Source: Lacinutrix jangbogonensis
GTDB taxonomy: Bacteria; Bacteroidota; Bacteroidia; Flavobacteriales; Flavobacteriaceae
Length of the DNA: 64,000 nucleotides
Assembly: GCF_000797445.1 (NCBI RefSeq)
Contig: NZ_JSWF01000020.1
Location: 1-64,000 of the forward strand
Reading direction: 5' to 3'
Positions 55,046 through 63,425 of this stretch are shown in pieces. A program made the position numbers and the translations under genes. Every line of letters starts with the position of its first letter. Within the stretch, counting starts at the first letter, position 1. Under the pieces are notes generated by a model, which ran no database searches, had not been told where the DNA came from, and was given only the letters and a program-made list of their open reading frames with translations.

Positions 55046-56272
55046 TTAATGCGTCTCTTGTAATGCTTTCTTAAAAGCCTTATTAGACTCTTTTATTTTT
55101 CCAGCAGGTTTATAGGCTTCTCCTAGTCTATTATGCAGTCTAGTAGAATTTGGATTCGTTTGTAATCCAAATTTATAATAACTAATAGCACTCTCGTACG
55201 CTTTATTTTCAACATAAAATTGTCCAAACCTTTCGAACATTACATCTCTAGAAAAAGAAGTTAAGAAGGATGGGAATTCTTTTTCTAATTCTGTAAACAC
55301 TAAAAAATCATTTTCTCTAACTGCCAATAAAAACAAGTCCCTTTTGGTATCACTATGAACGGCTTTAGACATTTGGTAGCGTTCTCCTCTATTTTGGAAT
55401 AATTTATTTAACCCTTTTACTCCGCCCACATTTCTAAATTCTTTTATGCTATAATAGCGAATGGGCGCATAATCTCTAAAAATAGATTTTAAACCATTAT
55501 TCATGGTTGCAATAGTTGTAGTATAATGATTTTCATCCTTGAATAAATCATACTTCCATTTAAGCTTATTCCTGGCCTTCTTATTTAATAATTCAGCCAA
55601 ATTATTCGTACTAGAAAGCGACCAAGCTTCTACTTCGGCTAAAGTGAAGTATAGATAATTATTTAGAACAGTCGATTTGTCTAAAAGGATTCCTATATCG
55701 GCCATGCGTTTTGCAGTTAAAAAAGTAGGGCTTGCTATAAAATAGGCTTTAAACAAATTCGGTTTCGACGCCAATACTTCAACACCAAAAGCAGCAGCTC
55801 TTTCCCAACCAAAAAACACGCGTTCTGATTTTAATGTTCTGTAGTTGCCATCTATAAAAGGAATAAGTTCGTTTTCTAAGAAGTTACTAAACTTTAAAGA
55901 TTTGGTATTGTATAATTTTGATCTTTCAGTATTTATCGTTTTTATTCCTACTACAATAAAACCTGGAGATTCATCATTGAATCGCAAATTTTGTTGATAC
56001 GCAATGGCATTTAGGAAAAACTTCTGACTGTCGAAAACATAAATAACTGGACATTTTTCGTTTGATTGATGATAATCTTCTGGTACATAAATTTGTATCT
56101 CTCTATCTTGTTTTAAAATTTTAGAGTTGATTGTATAGTTGATTCCAATAGGAACTAGAGCTCCTTTAGTTTGTGCAGATACAAAGGATATCACTAAAGA
56201 ACAAACTATTAAAAGTGCTTTTTTTATTTTTGATGTTTTGATTGCATTCGAAAATAGAAATTTGTTACTCAC
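55046..56272 (-). CDS. Esterase-like alpha/beta-hydrolase protein with TPR tail, catalytic Ser replaced (copy 1)
   Basis: A 408-residue exported protein paralogous to the next gene (IGINYTINSKILKQDREIQI against IGTNYTINSTILDQDREVQI). A hydrophobic signal IKKALLIVCSLVISFVSAQ starts near residue 16; the first codon is GTG and no in-frame ATG lies before the signal. The nucleophile region is FFGWERAAAFGVEV (about 153), again Gly-Trp-Glu in place of Gly-His-Ser, while the His of FKDENHYTT is kept. The C-terminus carries two TPR-like helix pairs (AYESAISYYKFGLQTNPNST, KESNKAFKKALQ). The same replacement in both copies argues for selection rather than decay. Confidence 0.85.
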   Translation of the reverse strand: MSNKFLFSNAIKTSKIKKALLIVCSLVISFVSAQTKGALVPIGINYTINSKILKQDREIQIYVPEDYHQSNEKCPVIYVFDSQKFFLNAIAYQQNLRFNDESPGFIVVGIKTINTERSKLYNTKSLKFSNFLENELIPFIDGNYRTLKSERVFFGWERAAAFGVEVLASKPNLFKAYFIASPTFLTAKRMADIGILLDKSTVLNNYLYFTLAEVEAWSLSSTNNLAELLNKKARNKLKWKYDLFKDENHYTTTIATMNNGLKSIFRDYAPIRYYSIKEFRNVGGVKGLNKLFQNRGERYQMSKAVHSDTKRDLFLLAVRENDFLVFTELEKEFPSFLTSFSRDVMFERFGQFYVENKAYESAISYYKFGLQTNPNSTRLHNRLGEAYKPAGKIKESNKAFKKALQETH

Positions 56273-56328
56273 TTTAATCTTATCTTATTTAATTTATCAT
56301 TTATTTAACGTATACAGTCTTTGGATAA

Positions 56329-56364
56329 AATAAATAACGCTGACCGAAGGCAGCGCTATTTATT
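56329..56364 (-). terminator. Hairpin between the WD40 gene and the esterase-like pair
   Basis: AATAAATAACGCTG (56329-56342) pairs with CAGCGCTATTTATT (56351-56364) with one mismatch; the arm overlaps the WD40 stop codon. On the minus strand it runs into TTTTATCC. It may terminate or attenuate read-through into the esterase-like genes. Confidence 0.6.
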
Positions 56365-57406
56365 AATTGATTTTCCAAATTTTAACTGTTTTATCCTTGC
56401 TTGGTGTTGCTAGTAATTTCCCATCTGAACTAACATCCATTCCTAAACCAATATCATCTGTGTGACCCGAAAGTGTTTGTAGAATTGTTTCATTTTGCAC
56501 ATCCCATAACGTGGCTACAATAGGTTCTACTGCGCCTTTAAACTTAAAATGATACTCGAATAATTCTCCTACCATTGTTTTATCAGTTCCTCCCGCCAAC
56601 ACTCTATTATTGTCTATAAATATAACGGAATGAATGGCTTGATTCTCTCCTTTTAAACTGTGTAATAAATTCCAGTTTGAAGTATCCCAAATTTTTACTG
56701 TTTTATCATCACCAGCACTCGCTAATAATTTTCCGTCTGGGCTAAAATCCATTGCTAAAGGAACCATAGAATGTCCTAAAATGGTCTTCAATAACTTTCC
56801 TGTTTCCACATCGTAAACTCTAATAGCATTATCACTGCCAGAAGATAGTAATAACTCACCAGTAGGATTGAAAACCACTTCCCAAATATTATGTTCAGCA
56901 TCTTTAAAGTTATACATTATTTTACCCGTTTCAATATTCCAAACCGACACATTATCATCATCTCCACCTGCAGCAATTAATTTGCCATTTGGGCTAAAAT
57001 CTACAGACCAAATAGTACCTTCATTCTCCTCAAAAACGTTTAGCAATTTTCCAGATGTTACATCCCAAACTCTTACGTTACCATCATAAGATCCAGTTGC
57101 AACTTGCTTTCCATTTGGACTAAAATCAACCGCTGGCGTTCCAATTTCATGCGGTAAATTATGTAAAACCTCTCCAGTTATTCTTGACCAAATCATTGTA
57201 TTTTTTTCAATACCTCCGCTTACCATCAATGAATCATTAGGGCTGAATTTTACTTCCCATACATCGCTTGAATGTTTTGTAAATGTGCTTTTAAGCTGTA
57301 TTTGATTTCCTTTTACCAAATTGGTTTGAACAAACACTTGCGTCCCCATTAAAAACAACAAACCGATGATCAGTATTATTATGATCAATACTACTTTTTT
57401 CTTCAT
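56363..57406 (-). CDS. Membrane-anchored WD40 beta-propeller protein
   Basis: A 347-residue protein: an uncleaved or signal-like N-terminal hydrophobic segment (KVVLIIIILIIGLLFLMGTQ) and a seven-bladed WD40 propeller (residues about 40-347). Repeats are regular: SDVWEVKFSPNDSLMVSGGI, GTIWSVDFSPNGKLIAAGGD, MVPLAMDFSPDGKLLASAGD, DDIGLGMDVSSDGKLLATPS, each ending in a W-D or W-K unit (VWDVTSGKLL, IWDTSNWNLL). It acts as a protein-binding platform in the periplasm or at the membrane. Only 1 bp separates its start from the stop of the S41-TPR gene, so they are co-translated. A hairpin follows. Confidence 0.9.
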   Translation of the reverse strand: MKKKVVLIIIILIIGLLFLMGTQVFVQTNLVKGNQIQLKSTFTKHSSDVWEVKFSPNDSLMVSGGIEKNTMIWSRITGEVLHNLPHEIGTPAVDFSPNGKQVATGSYDGNVRVWDVTSGKLLNVFEENEGTIWSVDFSPNGKLIAAGGDDDNVSVWNIETGKIMYNFKDAEHNIWEVVFNPTGELLLSSGSDNAIRVYDVETGKLLKTILGHSMVPLAMDFSPDGKLLASAGDDKTVKIWDTSNWNLLHSLKGENQAIHSVIFIDNNRVLAGGTDKTMVGELFEYHFKFKGAVEPIVATLWDVQNETILQTLSGHTDDIGLGMDVSSDGKLLATPSKDKTVKIWKIN

Positions 57407-57407
57407 G

Positions 57408-58670
57408 CTATTGGATGTTTTCTAATTTCTGAATCATTTTTTTAGCAGACGTTGAACTTGGATCTAATTCTATTGCTTTTTTATAGGCTCCTAATGCCTT
57501 TTTTTTATCACGCTTTATAAAATATGCTTCACCTAAACTGTCCCAAGAATTAGCTTCGTTTGGAAATAATTTCACGTTTTCTTGAAATACTAATATAGCA
57601 TTATCAACTAATTTTTCTTGGAGGAACGTATAGCCTATTTTGTTTAATACACCTTGTTTATTTCTCTTTACAGTTGAATTAATAGCATTTATATAAGCAG
57701 TTACAAAAGCATCTTTTTCTGTTGTTATAATGTTTGGTTGCACTCCTTTTCCCTCCCAATTGGTTTTAGTAATAGGATGTATTGTTTCAATATAAGGAAC
57801 AGAAATTGTGAATTCATCATTTATATTCAATCGCTTTGTTCTATTTGCTCCTCCTTTAGTGACTTCACCAACTACAATAGCTTTGTCTAAATGCTTAAGC
57901 GTATACGTAAATGCTTCTGCAGCCGAAAATGTATTCCTACTTGTTAAAATGTAAACCTTTTTGTTTGTACTTCTCTTTCCATCAACAGTTGCAAACGAAT
58001 ACAACTGCGTTTTTTCACCGGTTTGACGTTCATAGAAATCACTTAATAAAACAGGAGTTTTATCTAAGAAATAACTAGACAATAATTGCATCATACTTGG
58101 AACTCCTCCTCCATTGGTGCGTAAATCGATAATGATTGCATTAGTATTGCTTAAAAAAGTCATGGCCGCAGTTGCTGCTTCCTCGGCATATTTAGTATCT
58201 GCAAAAAGACGTAGGTTTAAATAACCAATATTACCTTTTAGAATTTTTGTTTCCGTAAAACCGAAATTTATTTCTGCCATTTGCATAGCCATTCTCTTTT
58301 CCATTTTTAGTTGCATCTCATCAGAAATTACTCGTTTTTTTTGAGCAATACGCTTAGGTTCAAATCTTACTTTAAGATGCAAGTCTTTACTAATACTTTG
58401 TAAATCTTTGGTTAAGGCTTTAGAAAATTCTAAAGGATCGATTATAGCATCATACTTATTAGATTCTAAATTGGTTTTTAAATCAGCTATCATTTTATAC
58501 GATAGCTCCAAATTAACGTAAGACGTATTTAAATGTGTTTGTATTGAGGATACAATAGTATTTTTCTCTTTCGCTGTTAATATGTTTTTAGCGCTTTTCT
58601 CTTGAGCAGCACCATTGTGTATTGTTAGTAATGATACTGCTAAGAGCATGATTTTAAAATAGGTTTTCAT
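57408..58670 (-). CDS. S41 peptidase with C-terminal TPR
   Basis: A 420-residue exported protein. The ATG at 58668-58670 starts the signal peptide (TYFKIMLLAVSLLTIHNGAA); an upstream in-frame TTG at 58703 is unlikely. Residues 25-120 are the tricorn/retinoid-binding-like N-domain, 130-330 the S41 core: AIIIDLRTNGGGVPSMMQLL, the nucleophile region SRNTFSAAEAFTYTLKHLDK and VVGEVTKGGANRTKRL. Residues about 345-420 are TPRs (NSWDSLGEAYFIKRDKKKAL). No PDZ domain, unlike the S41 gene at 30.7 kb; this is the N-acyl/retinol-binding type of S41 often called interphotoreceptor-retinoid-binding-like. First gene of the WD40/esterase-like cluster. Confidence 0.9.
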   Translation of the reverse strand: MKTYFKIMLLAVSLLTIHNGAAQEKSAKNILTAKEKNTIVSSIQTHLNTSYVNLELSYKMIADLKTNLESNKYDAIIDPLEFSKALTKDLQSISKDLHLKVRFEPKRIAQKKRVISDEMQLKMEKRMAMQMAEINFGFTETKILKGNIGYLNLRLFADTKYAEEAATAAMTFLSNTNAIIIDLRTNGGGVPSMMQLLSSYFLDKTPVLLSDFYERQTGEKTQLYSFATVDGKRSTNKKVYILTSRNTFSAAEAFTYTLKHLDKAIVVGEVTKGGANRTKRLNINDEFTISVPYIETIHPITKTNWEGKGVQPNIITTEKDAFVTAYINAINSTVKRNKQGVLNKIGYTFLQEKLVDNAILVFQENVKLFPNEANSWDSLGEAYFIKRDKKKALGAYKKAIELDPSSTSAKKMIQKLENIQ

Positions 58671-58700
58671 AATATATAAGTTTATAGTTATTATTTTCAA

Positions 58701-58708
58701 CAAACGTA
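58701..58708 (-). promoter_or_regulatory. -7 box of the S41-WD40 operon
   Basis: The complement of CAAACGTA is TACGTTTG, an exact TAnnTTTG, 30 bp before the S41 ATG. No TTG at -33, as expected if an activator is needed; the direct repeats at 58730-58758 are just upstream. Confidence 0.45.
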
Positions 58709-58729
58709 TGAGGAAACTGAAAACCTATA

Positions 58730-58758
58730 AAGTATTTTTCACCTAACCAGAAGTATTT
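58730..58758. promoter_or_regulatory. Direct repeat AAGTATTT, 21-bp period: candidate LytTR operator
   Basis: AAGTATTT occurs at 58730-58737 and again at 58751-58758, exactly 21 bp apart (two helical turns). LytTR-domain regulators typically bind two 9-bp direct repeats separated by 12-13 bp. The site is about 36-64 bp upstream of the predicted S41 start, a classical activator position, and 125 bp from the LytS gene. Confidence 0.4.
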
Positions 58759-58871
58759 ACCTCAAACAATTGATACCTGCACTCGAATGCATTTGAAGTA
58801 TAAAAAAATAGTGTTTGTGTTGCTTTTAAGCGAATTGGTGTATTTTGTTACTTACAAATGGTAATTATCAT

Positions 58872-58879
58872 TAGTTTTG
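58872..58879 (+). promoter_or_regulatory. Candidate -7 box of the LytS/LytTR operon
   Basis: TAGTTTTG, exact TAnnTTTG, ending 4 bp before the first ATG (58884). Transcription would begin at about the start codon, giving a leaderless or almost leaderless mRNA; alternatively a different upstream promoter is used. Confidence 0.35.
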
Positions 58880-58883
58880 ACTC

Positions 58884-60008
58884 ATGATGGCATTTCTAAA
58901 AAAATATAAAGCATTTATATACGGACTTTTAATCTTCCGAATAGTAGTCTTTGTTTTATCATACTCTGATTTAATTCTTATCGACAATTCAGAAGTATTA
59001 GCAAACGTCTTGAGTTTTATTTTTGGTTGGTTAATGATTTCGTTGCCAATTCACTATTTCCCTTTTCTAAAGCAACACAAAAGCACAAGCATAAAACTGG
59101 TTGCATTGATTGCTCTTTTTATAATTGTCATTATAAATGATATTGATTCCAAAATGGTTGATAATCCATTAACGTTTGTTGGATTAATAAGCATAGGATT
59201 GAGTTTTTTCTCAATAATAGCGCCTTCATACTTCAAGAAATACGCTTTGTTTATTATTGGATTTTATATTTTAGCTTTAAGTTATTTCCTTTATATAAGA
59301 GTTTATATTAATGACATAAACAGCTATTTACAACATGAAAAAGAGATCAAAATAATATTGACAGCACCCTTTTTTGTACTGTTATTCAGCTGGCTTTATC
59401 AGCAATGGAAATGGTTGAAAACAGTTGAGTTCAAAAAATCTAAAGCAGAATTAGCATTACTAAAAAGCCAAATAAACCCACACTTTTTTTTCAATACGCT
59501 AAATAATTTATATGGTTTAACTGTAGAGAAATCTGATGATGCACCTAATGTTGTTTTAAAACTGTCGGACATGATGCGTTATACCATTTATATGGGAAAA
59601 GAAGATTTTGTACCATTAAAAGATGAAATTGAATATTTAAAAAACTACATTGAATTACATAAAATAAGATATCATAAAACAGTTGATATTACATTTAACC
59701 ATTCCTACGAATCAGATTGTGAAATCGCACCATTGTTATTTATCATTCCTTTAGAAAATGCTTTTAAACATGGTGTAGAACGTTTAACAGAAGATGCCTA
59801 TATTCATATGAATTTAAAAGCGGAAGATGGCATGATTTACTTTGATATTGAAAACAATTTCGGAACATTAGATACTAATAATACTATTGGTATTGGGCTT
59901 GAAAATTTAAAACAACGTTTAAAATTGTTATATCCTAAAAATCATAACATTAATATTGAAGTTAAAGCGGATATTTATAAATTATCACTTAAAATTGAAA
60001 CGAAATGA
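58884..60008 (+). CDS. LytS-type sensor histidine kinase
   Basis: A 374-residue membrane kinase. Five to six hydrophobic segments fill residues 10-175. The His_kinase (HPK8-like) domain has the phosphorylated His200 in LKSQINPHFFFNTLNNLYGL, the helix LKLSDMMRYTIYMG, and the ATP-binding region with N box IPLENAFKHGVERL and G box TIGIGLENLKQRLKLLYP. There is no large sensor domain, so the membrane segments probably detect the signal. The stop overlaps the start of the LytTR regulator by 4 bp (ATGA). Two Met codons (58884, 58887) are equally possible. Confidence 0.93.
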   Translation: MMAFLKKYKAFIYGLLIFRIVVFVLSYSDLILIDNSEVLANVLSFIFGWLMISLPIHYFPFLKQHKSTSIKLVALIALFIIVIINDIDSKMVDNPLTFVGLISIGLSFFSIIAPSYFKKYALFIIGFYILALSYFLYIRVYINDINSYLQHEKEIKIILTAPFFVLLFSWLYQQWKWLKTVEFKKSKAELALLKSQINPHFFFNTLNNLYGLTVEKSDDAPNVVLKLSDMMRYTIYMGKEDFVPLKDEIEYLKNYIELHKIRYHKTVDITFNHSYESDCEIAPLLFIIPLENAFKHGVERLTEDAYIHMNLKAEDGMIYFDIENNFGTLDTNNTIGIGLENLKQRLKLLYPKNHNINIEVKADIYKLSLKIETK

Positions 60009-60715
60009 TCCATTATTTAATTGTAGATGATGAACCCATTGCGCATCGTATTATTGAAAAATATTGCAAAAATTTACCGCATTTAGAAAAAAAAGGCAAT
60101 TGTTACAATGCTTTTGAAGCCATGCAATTTTTAAGCAAAAATACTGTCGACTTACTTTTTCTTGATATTAATATGCCAAAATTATCTGGTATCGAGTTTA
60201 TAAAAACAGTATCCAATCCTCCAAAAATTATTGTTACTACAGCATACAAGGAATTTGCATTAGAAGGTTACGAGCTTAACATTTCTGATTATTTACTAAA
60301 ACCGTTTAGCTTTGAACGCTTTATAAAAGCTATTAATAAAACAATTGATACTACAGAAAGCAAGAAAAGCATAGCAACAGTCTCAACTGTTAAAACTGAA
60401 AAAAAAGCGAATAGCTTTTTTTTAAAAGGAGACAAAAAGCACCATCAAATCCATTTTGATGATCTATTATTTATAGAAGCTTATGGACACTATAGCAAAG
60501 TGTATTTAAAGAATGACACGATTGTTAGTCATCAAAAAATTTCAGATTTCGAGAATTTACTTCCAAAAGCAGATTTTATAAGAACCCATAAATCCTTTAT
60601 TGTAGCCAAAAATAAAATCAAACAGATTGCAGCTAATAGAATCCTAATTAATGAGCATAAAATACCTATTGGACAAACTTATAAAGGAAATATAAACACA
60701 CTTTTTAACTCCTAA
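60005..60715 (+). CDS. LytTR response regulator
   Basis: A 236-residue regulator. Receiver domain 1-118 with acidic pocket in LIVDDEP, the phospho-acceptor Asp54 in LLFLDINMPKLSG, Thr in IIVTTAYKEFA and Lys in DYLLKPFSFERF. LytTR DNA-binding domain about 135-236 (FLKGDKKHHQIHFDDLLFIE, AYGHYSKVYLKND, FIRTHKSFIVAKNKI). It is translationally coupled to the LytS kinase. Likely targets are its own operon and the divergent S41-WD40-esterase-like cluster, where a 21-bp-phased direct repeat lies. Confidence 0.94.
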   Translation: MIHYLIVDDEPIAHRIIEKYCKNLPHLEKKGNCYNAFEAMQFLSKNTVDLLFLDINMPKLSGIEFIKTVSNPPKIIVTTAYKEFALEGYELNISDYLLKPFSFERFIKAINKTIDTTESKKSIATVSTVKTEKKANSFFLKGDKKHHQIHFDDLLFIEAYGHYSKVYLKNDTIVSHQKISDFENLLPKADFIRTHKSFIVAKNKIKQIAANRILINEHKIPIGQTYKGNINTLFNS

Positions 60716-60747
60716 TTTCTATTATGAAATAATCGTTTAAGTAATAT

Positions 60748-61744
60748 TTATTTTTTCTTTTTGGCAAATGGATCCATCGAAATTCCCATTTGAAAATATC
60801 CCGCTGCATCTTGTTCGTTATCGTAAATAAAATCTTTTGTTGACTCTCCTTTTTCTGTTGATTGGTTGCTTACAAAGTTTTGTATACCTCCTCGAAACGT
60901 TCCTATGAAATAATCATTAAAGCGGTGCTCAAAGATGATACCCGTTTTTAGTTCTATCTGGCTATATGCAAATGCGTTTCCATAAGATTGATCATTTACA
61001 TCTATATAAAACTCGGTTATTCCAATTGAACTCCCAAATGATAATCTACTGTTTTCTCCTACTCGTCGTCGGACTAATACCCGTTGTGGCAAGATAAAAT
61101 CTAACTCCCATTTCGAATTTTTAAAGCGATGATTATAGCTAAATGTTGGAGAAAATGGTATTTGGCTTGTTGGGTCAATAAACGCAATAGCCCCCAAAGT
61201 CATTGTGGTTCGTTCTGTCTTTTTTAAAATAAAAGCAAAACCAAGGAGTCCTTTAAAACGTCCAAAGTTCTCTTCATTAGCATCTGCAATAATTGATGCA
61301 TTAAAAATCACCGGTTTATTAAATAGAACTGAAAAGTATGTTGAACTCAAAGCTCCGGAAAAATTATGAAAATTGACCGTGTCATTGCGCTCAAAAAATG
61401 GCATTGATGAAGGGTTTACAATGTTTTCGAACTCAAATGCTCTAAATTGATAAAACAGTGAAGCAGTAAAACTCCATTTTTTCGTTTTATAAGCTGGGAT
61501 ATTCGCTGAAGCCACAAAGTTGCGCTGATTTTTTATATCTCCTTCTTAAAAATATCGGTCAAATAATTCTGAACTAAACTTCCTATCCAGACTTTGGTTA
61601 TATATAAAGTTTAAAAGTCGAGTTTCCGGGAACTTTTCTTTGATACTCTGTACTGCATTTTGGCGCACTGAATCTTTAGACTCCTGAGCTATTACGTAAG
61701 TTGAGACAAAAATTAATAAAGCGATTTATATTATTTTTTTTTAT
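60748..61744 (-). pseudogene. DUF6268-type outer-membrane beta-barrel protein with a damaged 5' end
   Basis: The open frame 60748-61515 (255 residues from a GTG) is the barrel of a larger protein: SFTASLFYQFRAFEFENIVN, LLGFAFILKKTERTTMTLG, VLVRRRVGENSRLSFGSSIG. The same frame continues upstream and encodes a signal peptide and N-terminus (IALLIFVSTYVIAQESKD, SVRQNAVQSIKEKFPETRLL, NQSLDRKFSSELFDRYF), but has TAA in the signal peptide (about 61726), TAA after DRYF (about 61552) and no ATG (AT followed by nine A). Without export signal the open part cannot reach the outer membrane. Convergent with the LytTR gene. Confidence 0.75.
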
Positions 61745-61916
61745 GACTGTGTTGCTGGTGATTTATATTTAAAAACTAAACGATAACTAACTATTTATTA
61801 TTACAATCTAAACTTGATTTATAACACTAAAAATATATTATTTAAAGCGGGCGATAAGTACCTTTTTTAATTTGATATCTGTTCAAATAAATTCATAATT
61901 AATATACTATCAAACA
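61745..61916. other. Spacer between alpha/beta hydrolase gene and the dead barrel gene
   Basis: About 170 bp, AT-rich, no terminator or promoter with good consensus seen. Confidence 0.4.
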
Positions 61917-63317
61917 TCATTTTGTTACCTCTACAATCCAATTTGAAATTATTTCTAGCACTACGGGAGACATGGTCTGTTCAATATCTTTATACTCCTT
62001 AATGCTTCCTGTTTTGCATTCTTGAAACATGTGATTTATGTTCTCCAATTCCAATACTTTGTAGTTTTCGTTTTTGCCTTTTATTAGAGCCGCACGAATG
62101 GCATCTTGATTGATTGTTGCATCTACTTGCTGATCCTTACTCCCATTTAATGACAATACAGGGATTTGCAATTTTTCAATTTCATGGGAAGGATTATAAC
62201 CCAAAAAATATCTGGTCCATGGTTTTAAACTCGACTCGGTTTCATTTATAATAAATTTTGAAATATTGGCATCCGACGCTCCTAATGCTTTTAAAATTGG
62301 TGTTAAAAAGGTCGTGTTGTGTGCTAATAATTCACTCCTTATTTCATCACTATTTTTATTAGATAAAATAATGTCATGAGATTTTCTAACATTCTGCTCA
62401 AAAGCGACTTCATCAGCTACAGGAAATGGGCGCATGGTTTTTGTTTGCATAAGTGCCACTTCATTACCTTGAATACCTGTTCCAGCCAAAATAACTGCAA
62501 ATGCAACATCATCAGTTTGATTCGCAGTTAGTGGCGCAATAATGCCTCCTTCGCTATGTCCTATTAACCCAATCTTCTTAGTGTCTATATCACTTCGCGT
62601 TTTTAAATAGTCAATTGCACTTAATACATCTTGTGCGAAATCTGCTGTTGTAGCTTTATTAAAATCACCTGTAGATTCGCCAAAACCTCTATCGTCATAA
62701 CGCAATACAGCTATGTTATTTCGCGTAAGATAATCTGAAAGCACTAAAAACGGTCTGTGTGTTGCTGCACTTCCATTTCTGTCATGTCTCCCGCTTCCGC
62801 TTATTAAAATAACTACTGGGTATTTACCTTTTTTCGTCGGTCTTGTAAACGTTCCTGAAAGTGAAACATCCGCTTTTGCATTATTAAAAGTGACATCTTC
62901 TTCGTAATAAGGATATGGTTTTACAGGTTCTTGACTTCTAACAATCTTTGCTATTGTTGGATTCCCTATTTTTAAATTTAAAACGAGTTTAATATTACCT
63001 TCAGTATAATTACCTTCGAATAGATTTTTAGTTTCATTCCAAACACCTTCATATTTCATACCTAAGTCAGATGCATCAATAATTAGCTTCCCTTCTATCA
63101 ATGATGTTGACTTTGGTTTAATCCCTTCAACATTATAAGTTGGTACAGCCATTGTTGTAGTGTAAATATTCTCGTTTTTTTCAAAAAGAAAGACAAAGGT
63201 AATCTCTTTATTGTCTGGCGTTTTAGCGATACCATGCCAAACACCAGAAAGGTCTTGTGAAAAGGCATTTATTATAAAAAATGTAATAAAAATGGCTGTT
63301 GTAATATATAATCTCAT
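61917..63317 (-). CDS. Secreted alpha/beta hydrolase (S33-like serine hydrolase)
   Basis: A 466-residue exported protein (MRLYITTAIFITFFIINAFS, then Q). Residues 22-140 form a beta domain (LSGVWHGIAKTPDNKEITFV) often found before this hydrolase type; 150-466 is the alpha/beta-hydrolase fold with oxyanion strand PVVILISGSGRHDRNG, LRYDDRGFGESTGDF and the nucleophile Ser in IGLIGHSEGGIIAPL near residue 255; the catalytic His is in LENINHMFQ and the Asp in LNGSKDQQVD. All catalytic residues are intact, in contrast to the two esterase-like proteins nearby. It probably cleaves small esters or peptides in the periplasm. Confidence 0.9.
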   Translation of the reverse strand: MRLYITTAIFITFFIINAFSQDLSGVWHGIAKTPDNKEITFVFLFEKNENIYTTTMAVPTYNVEGIKPKSTSLIEGKLIIDASDLGMKYEGVWNETKNLFEGNYTEGNIKLVLNLKIGNPTIAKIVRSQEPVKPYPYYEEDVTFNNAKADVSLSGTFTRPTKKGKYPVVILISGSGRHDRNGSAATHRPFLVLSDYLTRNNIAVLRYDDRGFGESTGDFNKATTADFAQDVLSAIDYLKTRSDIDTKKIGLIGHSEGGIIAPLTANQTDDVAFAVILAGTGIQGNEVALMQTKTMRPFPVADEVAFEQNVRKSHDIILSNKNSDEIRSELLAHNTTFLTPILKALGASDANISKFIINETESSLKPWTRYFLGYNPSHEIEKLQIPVLSLNGSKDQQVDATINQDAIRAALIKGKNENYKVLELENINHMFQECKTGSIKEYKDIEQTMSPVVLEIISNWIVEVTK

Positions 63318-63425
63318 GATTGTTTATTTTTAATTGTAAGTGTTTAAATGCTAAGTTTTTTAGCTGAGTGCTATTGAAATATGGTTAAAAGTTTGGTAAT
63401 ACTATGCGTTTGCTAATCTGCTATA

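Noticed and set aside
61530-61556. AAGAAGGAGATATA on the minus strand, like the phage T7 gene 10 ribosome-binding site used in expression vectors; possible vector contamination or a strong internal start.
   Set aside because: It lies within a natural coding frame (YF, stop, EGDIKN), no T7 promoter or vector sequence is nearby, and no ATG follows at the proper distance.
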